Below are positions 43,661 through 53,394 of a stretch of DNA of 64,000 nt, one piece after another; within the stretch, counting starts at the first letter, position 1, and each line of letters opens with the position of its first letter. Under the pieces are notes generated by a model that saw nothing but the letters and a program-made list of their open reading frames with translations, was not told the origin of the DNA and ran no database searches. The DNA is from Marinibacterium profundimaris. Its GTDB lineage: Bacteria > Pseudomonadota > Alphaproteobacteria > Rhodobacterales > Rhodobacteraceae. Both the position numbers and the translations under genes were made by a program. The stretch is from NCBI RefSeq assembly GCF_002210095.1, contig NZ_AQQR01000017.1, positions 17,928 to 81,927 on the forward strand. The letters run 5' to 3'.

Positions 43661-43851
43661 AGACGTTTGAATACAATATCCTGTCCTTTCCCATGACCCG
43701 CAAGACCAGCCTCTCCGACATGCAGGCCAGCCTGAACGAGAAAGGCGCAGACGGGTGGGAGGTGGTGTCGATCAGCACTTCGGAGTTCGCCAATATCGGG
43801 CACACCGTTTTCCTGAAGCGCGAAACCACACCCGCTGGAGCCACGGCATGA
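43657..43851 (+). CDS. DUF4177-type small protein in the T4SS operon
   Basis: The product has 64 residues with the DUF4177 pattern: MKTFEYNILSFPM, then LNEKGADGWEVVSIS, and a final strand HTVFLKRE. These small alpha/beta proteins have no known function. It starts in the end of virB11 (ATGA) and its end overlaps the next gene, so it is translated as part of the transfer operon. Confidence 0.75.
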   Translation: MKTFEYNILSFPMTRKTSLSDMQASLNEKGADGWEVVSISTSEFANIGHTVFLKRETTPAGATA

Positions 43852-44261
43852 GGCAGGCGGGCTGTACCCTCGTACTGACTGCGCTGGTCCTGGGACTGAC
43901 GTCGGCACCCGGCTTCGCTGAGCGCAATCTCGTGCCGACCCTCGATCGCAGTTTCGACGTCTGTCCGGAGCGGCCCGTTGAACCCGTGTGGATGCAGGAG
44001 ATCCCCCTGCGCCAAGCCTATCAGCGCGTGCTGGTCCAGGACATCTACCGCGCCCAGAACCTCGAGCGGATTGTCGAGACCAGCAGCTGCGATTGCGAAA
44101 TCCAGTTCCCGTCCTGGGACGCGGCCGAGGCGGTGTTTCGGCAGAGGTACGCGAGCGACGAACGATGGGAGATGCTGCAAGCCTCGGACGCCTACAACCG
44201 CCGCGCCAACGCCGCCCGAACTGCCGCCAAGGCCATCTGCGACGCCGCAGGGAATTGGTAA
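43848..44261 (+). CDS. Secreted hypothetical protein between virB11 and virB6
   Basis: The product has 137 residues from the ATG at 43848, with a signal peptide (CTLVLTALVLGLTSAPGFA). The mature protein is helical with four Cys residues (DVCPE, SSCDCEIQ, AICDAAG), so disulfides are likely. It has no recognised family. Position and overlap with DUF4177 suggest a periplasmic T4SS accessory, perhaps a surface-exclusion or stabilising factor; this is inference. Confidence 0.7.
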   Translation: MRQAGCTLVLTALVLGLTSAPGFAERNLVPTLDRSFDVCPERPVEPVWMQEIPLRQAYQRVLVQDIYRAQNLERIVETSSCDCEIQFPSWDAAEAVFRQRYASDERWEMLQASDAYNRRANAARTAAKAICDAAGNW

Positions 44262-44273
44262 GGCAGCCCCGCG

Positions 44274-45350
44274 ATGAGTGTCGTCACCTACTTCGTTGAA
44301 ACCTCCCAAGCCTATCTCGACACCGCCGCTGAGACCCAGTTTGGTGCGGTTGCGGCAACGGTCGGCACGCTCCTGGTTTTGGGGACAACGCTGGTGGTGA
44401 TCCTCGTCGGCATCAACATGATCTATCAATATCGGGCCATGGATGGGCACACAGCCTTCTGGCTCGCGGTCAAGATCGGGCTCATCGGGATATTCGCGAC
44501 CAATTGGATGCAGTTCAACGCCTTCTCGTCTGCCATTCTCTATGGGATCGACAGTATCGCGGGCGCGCTTGTAGCTTCCGTCGGCGGCGGCAGCCCGGGC
44601 CCTTCAGGCACCTTCGCGGAGGAATTCGACCGGCTGATCGCGGAGCTGGGCGACTATCTGAACGCTGCCGGGTCCGAGCTGAACTGGATGGCTGGCGCCA
44701 TGCTCGACATCGTCGGTGTTCTTCTGCTTTCAATCCTCGGCGGACTGGCCGCCTTCATCCTCGTAGCCTCCCGACTGATGATCGCGCTTCTGATCGGGAT
44801 CGCCCCGGTGATGATATTCCTGACCCTCTTCGAGGTGACCAAGGATTATTTCGCGCGCTGGCTGTCGGCGCTGATCTCCTTCGCACTATACCCCATCGTC
44901 GTGGCCGGCGTGTTCGCGACCATCACAGGCGTCTCCTCTGCGCTCATCGGTGAACTTGGCGACCCGGAAGGCGCTTCAAACATCGGCGCGCTCATTCCCT
45001 TCTTCATGATGGTGCTCATGGCCAAGGGCTTCATTATCGCCACGCCCTTCATCGTCCGCGCGATATCCGGCAACATCATGATGCCAGCCCTCTCCGGCGG
45101 ACTCGGCGGCGGCTACAGCTTCGCCCGCGCCGCCATGGGCAGCCAGCAGGCTTACAATCGCTACCTGATCGGTGGGGCAAGCGGCGCCGAATACGCAGCC
45201 CTCAGGGCGCGGCAGTTCTTTGGCGTGCAGCAGATTCCCGTGAGGCAAGGCATGGGGCAGACAGGTCAGGTAAGTGGACCAGTGTCCGCAGACTCGGGGT
45301 CAAAAATGCTGGCGCAGCTGGCGAGACTCGGACGGCTTGGGCGACGGTGA
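44274..45350 (+). CDS. virB6: VirB6/TrbL-like inner-membrane protein
   Basis: The product has 358 residues with about six membrane helices (GTLLVLGTTLVVILVGINMI, LLLSILGGLAAFILVASRLM, LLIGIAPVMIFLTLFEV, PFFMMVLMAKGFIIATPFIV). The central RYWA-like region FEVTKDYFARWLSALISFAL is typical of TrbL/VirB6. It forms the inner-membrane channel. It is the last gene of the plus-strand VirB operon; the defence cargo starts directly downstream. Confidence 0.88.
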   Translation: MSVVTYFVETSQAYLDTAAETQFGAVAATVGTLLVLGTTLVVILVGINMIYQYRAMDGHTAFWLAVKIGLIGIFATNWMQFNAFSSAILYGIDSIAGALVASVGGGSPGPSGTFAEEFDRLIAELGDYLNAAGSELNWMAGAMLDIVGVLLLSILGGLAAFILVASRLMIALLIGIAPVMIFLTLFEVTKDYFARWLSALISFALYPIVVAGVFATITGVSSALIGELGDPEGASNIGALIPFFMMVLMAKGFIIATPFIVRAISGNIMMPALSGGLGGGYSFARAAMGSQQAYNRYLIGGASGAEYAALRARQFFGVQQIPVRQGMGQTGQVSGPVSADSGSKMLAQLARLGRLGRR

Positions 45351-45625
45351 CGGCCCAAGCGGCTACTCGATTTTGCATCACAATGCTACGTTGCGGCCTT
45401 TAATTACCGGTGCAAGATCGGATTCAGGACGAACTCACGCTAAGTGAACAATGTAGGCGTTGTGGGAGTTGTGACACTCTGCCTTACTCCACCTTCGTTG
45501 ACGCCCGGATGGGACGCTACAGAGGAACTCGGCGCCGGTGTTTTGGCCATCCTAGGTGTAGAGTTCCGACCACTTACCCCTTAGGCTGTACTTCTGTCAG
45601 CTCGCTTAAACAAATCACGTGCTCT

Positions 45626-46516
45626 TCATAGAAGCTCTGACTTGATATTTTCGCCCGCGATGAAGCGCGGCAGGTATGGTCGACGTCGCACCATGTTTAG
45701 CAGATCCCAGTGCATAGCTTTAGCGAATGATTGGTTCAGTCCGGCTGGCGGTTCGAATTTGTACATCTGCATGTGCATCTTCTCATCAAACCAAAATACC
45801 GTTGAATGGTCATATTCCGGTTGGAGATAGTAATGTATCTCCCAGATTATGGCACTTAGAAACTCGGCGATTTGGCTGGATTGATACACGAATGCGTGGT
45901 CGTAGAACCACTCTTGGAACTCCGGCAATGCCAGATAACATTCCTCCATTGTTTTGACGTGGCCGTTTGCTTCTAGCGTTGATTGGAAACTTTTCACGAC
46001 GCCCTCTAGGCGGGTGAAATTATGCTTCCCAATGTCACCTGTCATCTTCAGAGCCTTGATGCGTTGAACTTTCATATCCAACTCTAGGTCCATGGAGGAG
46101 AACCAAACCTTCTCGATGATGGTATACCCGTCAAGCCAAGATGCGAAGGCGCTTACAGCTTCGCTTAGTTGGGCAGTCGCCGGGGCGAGTTTCGGGTCGT
46201 CACATACCGATTTTAGGAAATGAAGATATGTCCGATGGGAACCGTCCCCGTCTTCCGGAGGCGGAGGGAGGTCGAATGGCATTAGCCCACCCTTTTTGGG
46301 ATTTGGGATCGATAATAAGTCGCCCAGAAGGATGTTGAACAGTCGCGAATGCGCGCCGGTCCGGAACATGATGTTGCTCCAATCAGGCGACCATTTCTCG
46401 ACCAACATGCCATAGTTGAGCATGTCGTCGATCAGATGACAGACCGCGTTCAGGATTATCGCCTCCCGCTCAATCTCATTCAGGGAAGGAACATTGAATG
46501 CAAGTTCTCGTTTCAT
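45626..46516 (-). CDS. Unknown protein, third gene of the AbiE operon
   Basis: The product has 296 residues, soluble and largely helical, with many aromatic residues (FQEWFYDHAFVYQSSQIAEF, IIWEIHYYLQPEYD). No domain is recognised. Its base composition is more AT-rich than the flanking T4SS genes, as expected for acquired cargo. It follows the AbiEii gene by 21 bases on the same strand and probably shares its transcript. Whether it takes part in the AbiE system is not known. Confidence 0.65.
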   Translation of the reverse strand: MKRELAFNVPSLNEIEREAIILNAVCHLIDDMLNYGMLVEKWSPDWSNIMFRTGAHSRLFNILLGDLLSIPNPKKGGLMPFDLPPPPEDGDGSHRTYLHFLKSVCDDPKLAPATAQLSEAVSAFASWLDGYTIIEKVWFSSMDLELDMKVQRIKALKMTGDIGKHNFTRLEGVVKSFQSTLEANGHVKTMEECYLALPEFQEWFYDHAFVYQSSQIAEFLSAIIWEIHYYLQPEYDHSTVFWFDEKMHMQMYKFEPPAGLNQSFAKAMHWDLLNMVRRRPYLPRFIAGENIKSELL

Positions 46517-46537
46517 CGGTGGTCTTTCTGTCAGGCC

Positions 46538-47452
46538 CTAATCCCAAATCGCCGCTAAGTTGGCGGCAAATGTCTCGCGACGGTCTGGGCTGACCTTGTC
46601 GAGATTTGACAGTTTCCATCGGACCGCGGGCAGTTCGGCAACCTCCTGTAGGTCGGCAAGCTGCCATCGCACGTTTCCGCGTTCGACACCGATCAAAAAT
46701 TCTCGATGGTCCTGAGGCATCTGACCGACGACGATCTCGATCATTTCTTCTCGTGTAGATATCAGATCTTCGATCCGTACCGGGGCGGCCGTCATACCCA
46801 CGAAGTTGTTCTGGAATTCCTGTTCTATTTCTTTTCGTCTGGGGGCCAAAACCTCGGCGGCGGGGCGATTGTGGCTCAAGATGTAGACGAGGAAGGCTTG
46901 TCGCAATGTGTCGCTTATGCCTTCATGTGCCAGCAGATCCCGCACATCGAAAAGGTCGCGTGGGTGCTGCCTGTCGAGAGCGGCCACAAGTTTACCTGCA
47001 TATAGATCGTCACGTGATACGACTAAGGTCTCGGCGAAGCTGAATTGGTCCTCAACTTTCTCAGAAACGGCCATGATCGACGGCTCAAAAACACATCCGC
47101 GCATGACTGGCGTCACTTCGATTTTTATCTGTGCTTGTGGTGATCGCACTATCAATCGGTTAAGCGTTCGTTCCTTGGCCAATCGGCTCGGAAGGACCCG
47201 TAAGTCTGGTAGGGTTTCTGAGATCGACCTGCCGATCCGTTCAAGTGCTTCATCAATTTCCGTCAGTGACTCACCACGCGGTTTGACCGGTAGGTACGTT
47301 AGGTCGATATCGACAGACAGACGTGGTAGGTCGCGCACGAACAGATTGATCGCGGTTCCGCCTTTCAATGCGAACACATCCTCAGACGCGACGGAGGGCA
47401 GTGTCCGTACCAATAGTTCGACCTGCTGGCGATAGCGCTCGTCAATGGCCAT
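46538..47452 (-). CDS. abiEii: AbiEii-family nucleotidyltransferase toxin
   Basis: The product has 304 residues. The nucleotidyltransferase motif is FALKGGTAINLFVRDLPRLS followed by VDIDLTY, with Gly30-Gly31 and Asp48/Asp50. Further on, DDLYAGKLVAALDRQHPRDL and FDVRDLL match the AbiEii/MenA toxin family. These enzymes add nucleotides to tRNA or other RNA and stop growth on phage attack. The start overlaps the end of the AbiEi gene by 11 bases, the normal two-gene layout of type IV AbiE systems. Confidence 0.9.
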   Translation of the reverse strand: MAIDERYRQQVELLVRTLPSVASEDVFALKGGTAINLFVRDLPRLSVDIDLTYLPVKPRGESLTEIDEALERIGRSISETLPDLRVLPSRLAKERTLNRLIVRSPQAQIKIEVTPVMRGCVFEPSIMAVSEKVEDQFSFAETLVVSRDDLYAGKLVAALDRQHPRDLFDVRDLLAHEGISDTLRQAFLVYILSHNRPAAEVLAPRRKEIEQEFQNNFVGMTAAPVRIEDLISTREEMIEIVVGQMPQDHREFLIGVERGNVRWQLADLQEVAELPAVRWKLSNLDKVSPDRRETFAANLAAIWD

Positions 47453-48290
47453 CCAAGTTCTCCGGAACCGTAATCTGGTATTTGGAGTCTAACCGTCCAG
47501 ATTTTGCGATCACCCTCTTTCCACTCCCGATAGCGATCTCTGCCAAGTCTAAATGCTTCAACCACGTATGCTGATATCGCTCTGCGAACCAGAGGAAGAG
47601 GCGCGTGGCCTTAACGCTGTCACATCGTTCGAGGAGCTTTTGAAGTCGTCGGGGACTCAAATCCGTAAGTCCGGTGAACAGGTCAGCTGCGTGTTCAAAG
47701 GATTGTCTGTTGGGGATTTCATCCAAGAATTCCAGAGTCGCTCTCTCAGGGCTTGAAATGATCATTGGCCATTCCCGATCACCCCACACAAATCGTTTTA
47801 GCCCACCTGATACATGCGATGCTCCGGTATGGTTGGCAGGGAACGTGAGATCGGGAAGTTCCGTGACTGCGTGTTCGATGTCGGCCTCTTTAAACAGCCT
47901 GCTTGCATTTCGTTGCTCAAATTGGATTGACGGATCGACTTCGCGAACCCATTTGGCAAGGCGGGCCTCGGTATAGAGATAGACGCGGTGCCCCTTGCCC
48001 AGCCGGACATAGTGGCCGTACCCTTGTAGTTCGAGGGCGGATAGGCCGCCTACCGCGACGGGCTGACGCATCAACGACTGCAGGGATATAACCAGATGTT
48101 GCCATCTCGTTTCCGCACCCGGACGTGTGTAGATTCCGCGCGCTGGCTGTTTCAACCAACCGTTGGCGACATACTTTCCGCGCAAGGCGCTGGAGTAGCC
48201 TCTGTCCTCGAGCCAAGCGGCACTGACCACCAAACCTTCAGGAAGGATGTGTTGAAGCGAGTTTAGCTTTTGACCTCGTTGCGTACTCAT
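47442..48290 (-). CDS. abiEi: AbiEi-type antitoxin and autorepressor
   Basis: The product has 282 residues. An N-terminal winged helix (LEDRGYSSALRGKYVANGWL, KQPARGIYTRPG) is followed by the AbiEi C-terminal domain (ERATLEFLDEIPNRQSFEHA, LTDLSPRRLQKLLERC). AbiEi represses its own promoter and counters AbiEii. It leads the operon and is divergent from qatA; the 111 bases between them must hold both promoters. Confidence 0.88.
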   Translation of the reverse strand: MSTQRGQKLNSLQHILPEGLVVSAAWLEDRGYSSALRGKYVANGWLKQPARGIYTRPGAETRWQHLVISLQSLMRQPVAVGGLSALELQGYGHYVRLGKGHRVYLYTEARLAKWVREVDPSIQFEQRNASRLFKEADIEHAVTELPDLTFPANHTGASHVSGGLKRFVWGDREWPMIISSPERATLEFLDEIPNRQSFEHAADLFTGLTDLSPRRLQKLLERCDSVKATRLFLWFAERYQHTWLKHLDLAEIAIGSGKRVIAKSGRLDSKYQITVPENLDGH

Positions 48291-48401
48291 GGTTGGTTAA
48301 TTGTGCCTTTTGTAAACATGAGATCGGTTTGATCTTGTCGATATTAGATAACCTATGGTACGTAAAAAAACAAATACATAAACTGAAAGCCGAAACCCGC
48401 C

Positions 48402-50349
48402 ATGATCGTCGCCGACAATGAGACAGCAGTCGACCTGCTCTATTATGAAGCGGTCGCAAAGACGGTCGTACGCGTCGTCTCCGAAAAGTCAGACGAACCG
48501 CTCAGCGTCGGGGTCCACGGTGACTGGGGGGCTGGCAAATCCAGTATCCTGATGATGGTTGAACAGACGTTTAAGGATGACGAGCGTGTCCTGTGCATAC
48601 GTTTCAACGGATGGCTGTTCCAAGGGTTTGACGACGCGAAAACGGTGCTTATCGAGACGATCGTCGAGGAGTTGATGAAGAGCCGTTCGGGCTCACAGAA
48701 AGTTATCGACCAAGGAAAAAAAACTGTATCGCCGCATCAACTGGATGAAGATGGCGCGCAAAGCCGGCGCATACGGCATGACGGTTGCGACAGGGATACC
48801 CCACCCGGATACGCTGTCAGATCTCTACGCGGCTGCGACATCCGTCGTCAAAACCGGGGCCGAAGCCATTTCGGTGGACAGCTTGAAGAGCGTAGTCGAC
48901 AGCGCCGGCGCGTATCTCAAAGACGCCGAGGCCGAGAGCACACCGCAACAGATGCATGAGTTCCGCCAAGAGTTCGAAACACTACTCGAGGTCGCCGACA
49001 TCGACAGGCTCGTCGTCTTGGTCGACGACCTTGACCGATGTTTGCCCGAGACAGCGATCGGGACCCTAGAAGCAATTCGTCTCTTCCTATTCGTCCCGCG
49101 AGCAGCTTTCGTTATCGCCGCCGACGAGGGCATGATCGAATATTGTGTCCGGCAGCATTTCCCAGACTTACCGACGGCCACAGGTCCCGCGACCTACGCA
49201 AGAAACTATCTCGAAAAGCTTATCCAGGTTCCGTTCCGTCTACCCTCGCTCGGCTATACCGAGACGCGCATCTATGTGGCGTTGCTGCTCGTCTTGAACG
49301 AATGTGGCGATGACTCCGACACCTTTAAAAAACTGGTTCCGATAGCGCGTGCCGCACTCCAAAAACCCTGGATTGGCCCCGGATTGGACCGGACCAGCTT
49401 GAAAGTGGCTTTTGAAACGATACCGGACGCCGTAGAACGGGCCCTCGACATAGCCTATCGAATCGCCCCGATCCTGACTGACGGCTCGCGTGGTAACCCT
49501 CGACAGGTCAAACGGTTCATCAACACGATGGCGCTGAGACTCGCAATCGCCGAGGAACGAGGATTTGCCGATGAGTTGAATATGAGCGTCCTCGCCAAAG
49601 TGATGCTTGCAGAGCGGTTCGCGCCGGAAGTCTTCGACGCACTAGCGAGGGGCGCGGCGGACACCGGTTTTTCAGACGAGTTGATCGCCTTAGAATCGCA
49701 CGCGGCATCGGACGGCACAGAGACCGTCCCTGTCAAAGCCAACAGAAAGGCGTCTTCGGCGAAGAAAGCGCCCAAGGCCAAGGAGCCTTTTCAACTTCCC
49801 GACTGGCCAAACATCGAATGGGCTAAGCGGTGGGCAGGTATTCCGCCGACTCTCGCCGAAGTCGACCTGCGTCCCTACGTGTTCGTAAGCCGTGACCGGC
49901 GTGGTGGATACGGGTCACAAACACCACTCGGTGAACTTGACGAGATGCTCGGCAAGCTCATGGGCCCGCCGTTACAAGTCAAACAGATCACGACGGAGAT
50001 CAAGAGATTGACCTCTGTCGAGGCCGAACAACTCTTCGACGCATTGCGTGCCAAGGTTGCCGACGCCGAAGACCTTGTCGAAGAACCAGACGGCATGCAC
50101 GGGCTGGCCGCCATCTGCCAGCATCATCCGTTCCTGCAGGCGTCGCTTGTCGGCTTCTTCAGGGACCTGCCAGTGACCAAGGTAGGGACATGGGTCATGA
50201 CGGGCTGGGCGGGTGCCATCACAGAGGCAGAGGCAAAGGCCGCGTACGACGCTCTCAAGTCAGATTGGGCCGAACAGAGCGATAACCCGGCCCTGAGCGC
50301 CGCGGCGAAGGCTGCCGCAAGCATGGGCCGCAAGCGAGGTGAACGCTGA
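48402..50349 (+). pseudogene. qatA: QatA KAP-type P-loop NTPase, frameshifted at an A8 tract (48716-48723)
   Basis: The first frame (48402 to about 48722) has Walker A in GVHGDWGAGKSSILM and FNGWLFQGFDD. The second frame (from 48724) continues LYRRINWMKMARKAG and carries Walker B in LVVLVDDLDRCLPE and SRGNPRQVKRFIN, as in KAP NTPases. One extra A in the run of eight splits them; seven would restore a 648-residue protein. The rest is intact, so the change may be a sequence error, a recent mutation, or slippage. QatA is the ATPase of the QatABCD anti-phage system, and qatB, qatC and qatD follow in order. Confidence 0.87.
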
Positions 50350-51224
50350 TGGGCACGTCGGGAAGTTTCGGAGGGGGAAGGCCCATGGTTCCGTCATGGG
50401 TGAGTGATCCGGCTCCGGGTCCCGCGGCACCGCCGCAGAATCCGCCACAAGACGGTCAGGATGGAACACCGGATGATGGACAGGGATCGGACACCGCGCC
50501 GCCCGCGCCAGCCGCCCCCACCCCCTATCCAGCAATTCAACCGCCCGCGCAGGGGTCCAACTACGGGTCCGCGCGTAGTGACATGACTTCGGGCACCAAG
50601 AATGGAAGTTCCGGATCAATCCGTCGTGGTGCCGGCAAGTACGTTGCTGCCAGTGGCGGCGGTCGGGCGGCCGCACGGCAGCTGGGAAGTTCACGCGCGC
50701 TCGCGGGCGGTATTGCCGGTCTGGCGAGTGCAATTTCGCGGGATGGTCCGGCAGAGGCGCTTCGTCGTTTTAACCTCGAAAGTCTGGCCGGGGCTCCGGC
50801 TCAGGACGTGTTCGTCGCACTCACCGACGCGCTCTGTCCCCCAGGGGGGACGATCGACGAGGCGATCGCACGCGACGCCTTGTTGGAGACGATCGCGGAT
50901 CTCGCCGCCAAGGGTATAGGAAACTTTGACGAGCTGACGCAGGACGATCTCCAAGAAATATTCATCGGCGTCGTTTCCCGTTCTATCGAGGGAAGGATAC
51001 TGAACGAGGTAGGCACCAATTCGATTAAACTCTCTCCAGACATAGCCGCCGTGGACCGTGCCCAGAAAATGTTGCACAGTTTCGTTGTCGGGTGCGTTAG
51101 GGACAGGTTCCAGGATTCCGGTGAGTCCGTCTCATCGCTCGATAGCGGGCAGATAGATGGCTTCGTCTCCGACCTCTACGCAGCGTCCTTCGATCTCATG
51201 CAAACGATGGGAGAGGCGGAATGA
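50349..51224 (+). CDS. qatB: QatB, uncharacterised Qat defence subunit
   Basis: The product has 291 residues. It begins MGTSGSFGGGRPMVPSWV, the characteristic QatB start with Gly2, followed by a Pro/Gln-rich low-complexity stretch (about 22-70) and a helical C-terminal domain. The start is fused to the stop of qatA (TGATG). The conserved glycine-rich N-terminus may be a site of modification by the QueC-like QatC; I recall reports of this kind but cannot verify them here. QatB is required for Qat defence. Confidence 0.88.
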   Translation: MGTSGSFGGGRPMVPSWVSDPAPGPAAPPQNPPQDGQDGTPDDGQGSDTAPPAPAAPTPYPAIQPPAQGSNYGSARSDMTSGTKNGSSGSIRRGAGKYVAASGGGRAAARQLGSSRALAGGIAGLASAISRDGPAEALRRFNLESLAGAPAQDVFVALTDALCPPGGTIDEAIARDALLETIADLAAKGIGNFDELTQDDLQEIFIGVVSRSIEGRILNEVGTNSIKLSPDIAAVDRAQKMLHSFVVGCVRDRFQDSGESVSSLDSGQIDGFVSDLYAASFDLMQTMGEAE

Positions 51225-52585
51225 AACGTTTCAGCCTGATCACGCGTCTCGGTAAGACCGATGCCGCCAAGGTAAACGTCCTGCAGCGTGACTCGTCGGT
51301 GCATGAGTTAGACTTTCTCGATGGTGACAACCGCCTAGCCTATGGTCTGGGCCAGGCGTTGGCCCAGCTGGCATCTCTCGGCCTCACCACGCCCGAGACC
51401 GCGATCGACCTCGCGCTCCTCGCCGGACTGGTGAACGCCGCCGACACGCGGGTATCCCGTGACATCAACGCCCAGGGCGGATGGACGCGGGAAATTGATC
51501 TGTACCTGCCTGTCAGCGATCCTGACCGCTGGTCCGCACAGGCAGACCATATCGGCAAGATGCTTCGTTTCCTGACCGGAGACCGTTGGCGGCTGTTCTT
51601 CAGGCTACGACCGAAGGAGGCATCCTCTCTCAGCGTGGCTACAGACAAACTTCCGTTGCACGGGCTGGACGAAGTCAGTCTCTTCTCTGGTGGCCTCGAC
51701 AGTTTGATTGCGGCAATAGACTCGCTTACAGAAGGGACGCACCCACTGTTCGTCAGCCATTACTGGGACGCGGAGACGGCCAAAGCGCAGTCATATCTGT
51801 TAGAGCGGTTGGAGACGAAGTTTGGTGACGAAGCCTTCAAATCGATGCGTGTCCGTCTGGGTTTCGACCGAAACGCGCTGGACACGGGTCAGACCGAAGA
51901 CACGCAGCGAGGACGGTCGTTCCTGTTCTACGCCTTGGCCTCTCTGGCAGCCGCATCGTTCGGCACGAAGACGACCGTGAATGTGCCAGAGAACGGGCTG
52001 ATCGCGCTTAACGTCCCTCTTGACCCACTCAGGTTCGGTGCGCTTAGTACCCGGACCGCGCATCCACACTTCATGGCGAGCATGCAGCGTTTGCTGGATG
52101 GACTCGGCTTACAGGTAAGTCTCAACAACCCCTATCGACACCGGACCAAGGGGGAGATGACCGACGATTGCGCGGACAAGGCCTATCTGAGAACTATCGT
52201 CGGCTCTTCGATGTCCTGTTCCTCCCCGGCCAAGGCCCGCTACAAAGGCCTCTCGCCGAGACATTGCGGCTATTGCGTCCCTTGCCTAATCCGCCGAGCG
52301 TCACTCAAGGCGGGGCTCGGATCGGACGACCCGACACTCTACACCGTCGAAGACCTATCGGCCCAGACGCTTCGCAGCGACAGGGCGGAAGGGGAGCACG
52401 TGCGCTCCTTCCATATGATGGTCGCCCGCCTACGCGAACGGCCGGAACTCGCGGGCATCCTCGTGCACAAACCTGGACCGTTGATTGACGCTCCAGCGGA
52501 GATCCCCGCCTATGCGGAGGTCTTTCGTCGTGGCGTGCTCGAAGTCGCCTCAATCCTCGACGATGTCAACGTCAAGCCAGGTTGA
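51221..52585 (+). CDS. qatC: QatC, QueC-like ATP-pyrophosphatase
   Basis: The product has 454 residues. The PP-loop SGGLDS is at 156-161 (VSLFSGGLDSLIAAIDS), and a zinc site of QueC type is CGYCVPC at 349-355. QueC makes the deazaguanine base preQ0; here the enzyme lies in a defence operon, has an extra N-terminal domain of about 145 residues, and has no queuosine genes around it. It overlaps qatB by four bases. A nucleobase-related modification role is inferred from the family. Confidence 0.92.
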   Translation: MKRFSLITRLGKTDAAKVNVLQRDSSVHELDFLDGDNRLAYGLGQALAQLASLGLTTPETAIDLALLAGLVNAADTRVSRDINAQGGWTREIDLYLPVSDPDRWSAQADHIGKMLRFLTGDRWRLFFRLRPKEASSLSVATDKLPLHGLDEVSLFSGGLDSLIAAIDSLTEGTHPLFVSHYWDAETAKAQSYLLERLETKFGDEAFKSMRVRLGFDRNALDTGQTEDTQRGRSFLFYALASLAAASFGTKTTVNVPENGLIALNVPLDPLRFGALSTRTAHPHFMASMQRLLDGLGLQVSLNNPYRHRTKGEMTDDCADKAYLRTIVGSSMSCSSPAKARYKGLSPRHCGYCVPCLIRRASLKAGLGSDDPTLYTVEDLSAQTLRSDRAEGEHVRSFHMMVARLRERPELAGILVHKPGPLIDAPAEIPAYAEVFRRGVLEVASILDDVNVKPG

Positions 52586-52590
52586 TCCTT

Positions 52591-53334
52591 ATGAAACCTG
52601 ATTTCGTCGACTTCCATGCCCATCTCGATCTATATCCGGACCTCGCAGAGGCGATCCGAATATGTGACTCCTCAAGGACCGCAACGTTGGCCGTCACGAC
52701 CACCCCAAGAGCGTTTGCACGTAACAAGGAGTTGGCGGAGCACAGTCCGTTCGTGCGCGTCGCCCTGGGCCTGCATCCGCAGCTCGTCGCAGAACGCGCC
52801 TCTGAACTGGCTCTCTTCGCGGACCTGCTGCCCCAGACACGATATGTTGGTGAAATCGGACTCGACGCAAGCCCGCGCCACTACCGATCTTTTGAGGCTC
52901 AAAAGGAAGTGTTCGGAAAAATTCTAAAGCTCTGTGCTGAAGCTGGTGATAAAGTCCTAAGTCTGCATAGCGTCCGGTGTGCGAAGCACGTACTCGACAT
53001 GGTAGAGGCCAGCTTACTTATGGGCCGTGGCGCTGTCGTGCTGCACTGGTTCACAGGTAGTGCCAGCGAGGCGCGAAGGGCCGTGGACATGGGGTGCTAC
53101 TTCTCAATCAACGAACGCATGTTCGCAACACCGAAGGTTGATGCGGTGCTCAAGGGCATACCGACCGACCGATTATTGACGGAGACCGACGGACCATTCG
53201 TCGAACGTGACGGTGTGCCGGTTCAGCCAGGTGATGTTTCGAAGGTCGTTGACCTATTAGCGTCAAGTATTGGCGACACACCTCTCGAAATCCGGAAACT
53301 TCTAGCTCGAAATCTACGCAACTTAGTTTCCTAG
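52591..53334 (+). CDS. qatD: QatD, TatD-like metal-dependent nuclease
   Basis: From the ATG at 52591 the product has 247 residues; a TTG at 52582 overlapping the qatC stop is the alternative. The TatD motifs are FVDFHAHLDLYPD (HxH), YVGEIGLDASPRHY (catalytic Glu), LSLHSVRCAK, VLHWFTGS and LTETDGPFVE (final Asp). It lies at the end of the qat operon, its known place. TatD-type proteins cut DNA in a metal-dependent way. Confidence 0.92.
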   Translation: MKPDFVDFHAHLDLYPDLAEAIRICDSSRTATLAVTTTPRAFARNKELAEHSPFVRVALGLHPQLVAERASELALFADLLPQTRYVGEIGLDASPRHYRSFEAQKEVFGKILKLCAEAGDKVLSLHSVRCAKHVLDMVEASLLMGRGAVVLHWFTGSASEARRAVDMGCYFSINERMFATPKVDAVLKGIPTDRLLTETDGPFVERDGVPVQPGDVSKVVDLLASSIGDTPLEIRKLLARNLRNLVS

Positions 53335-53394
53335 AAAAGAAGCTGCAAAGACTCTCTCAAACATTGGGGTGCTGGATTGTTCGTGAGGTTTCAC

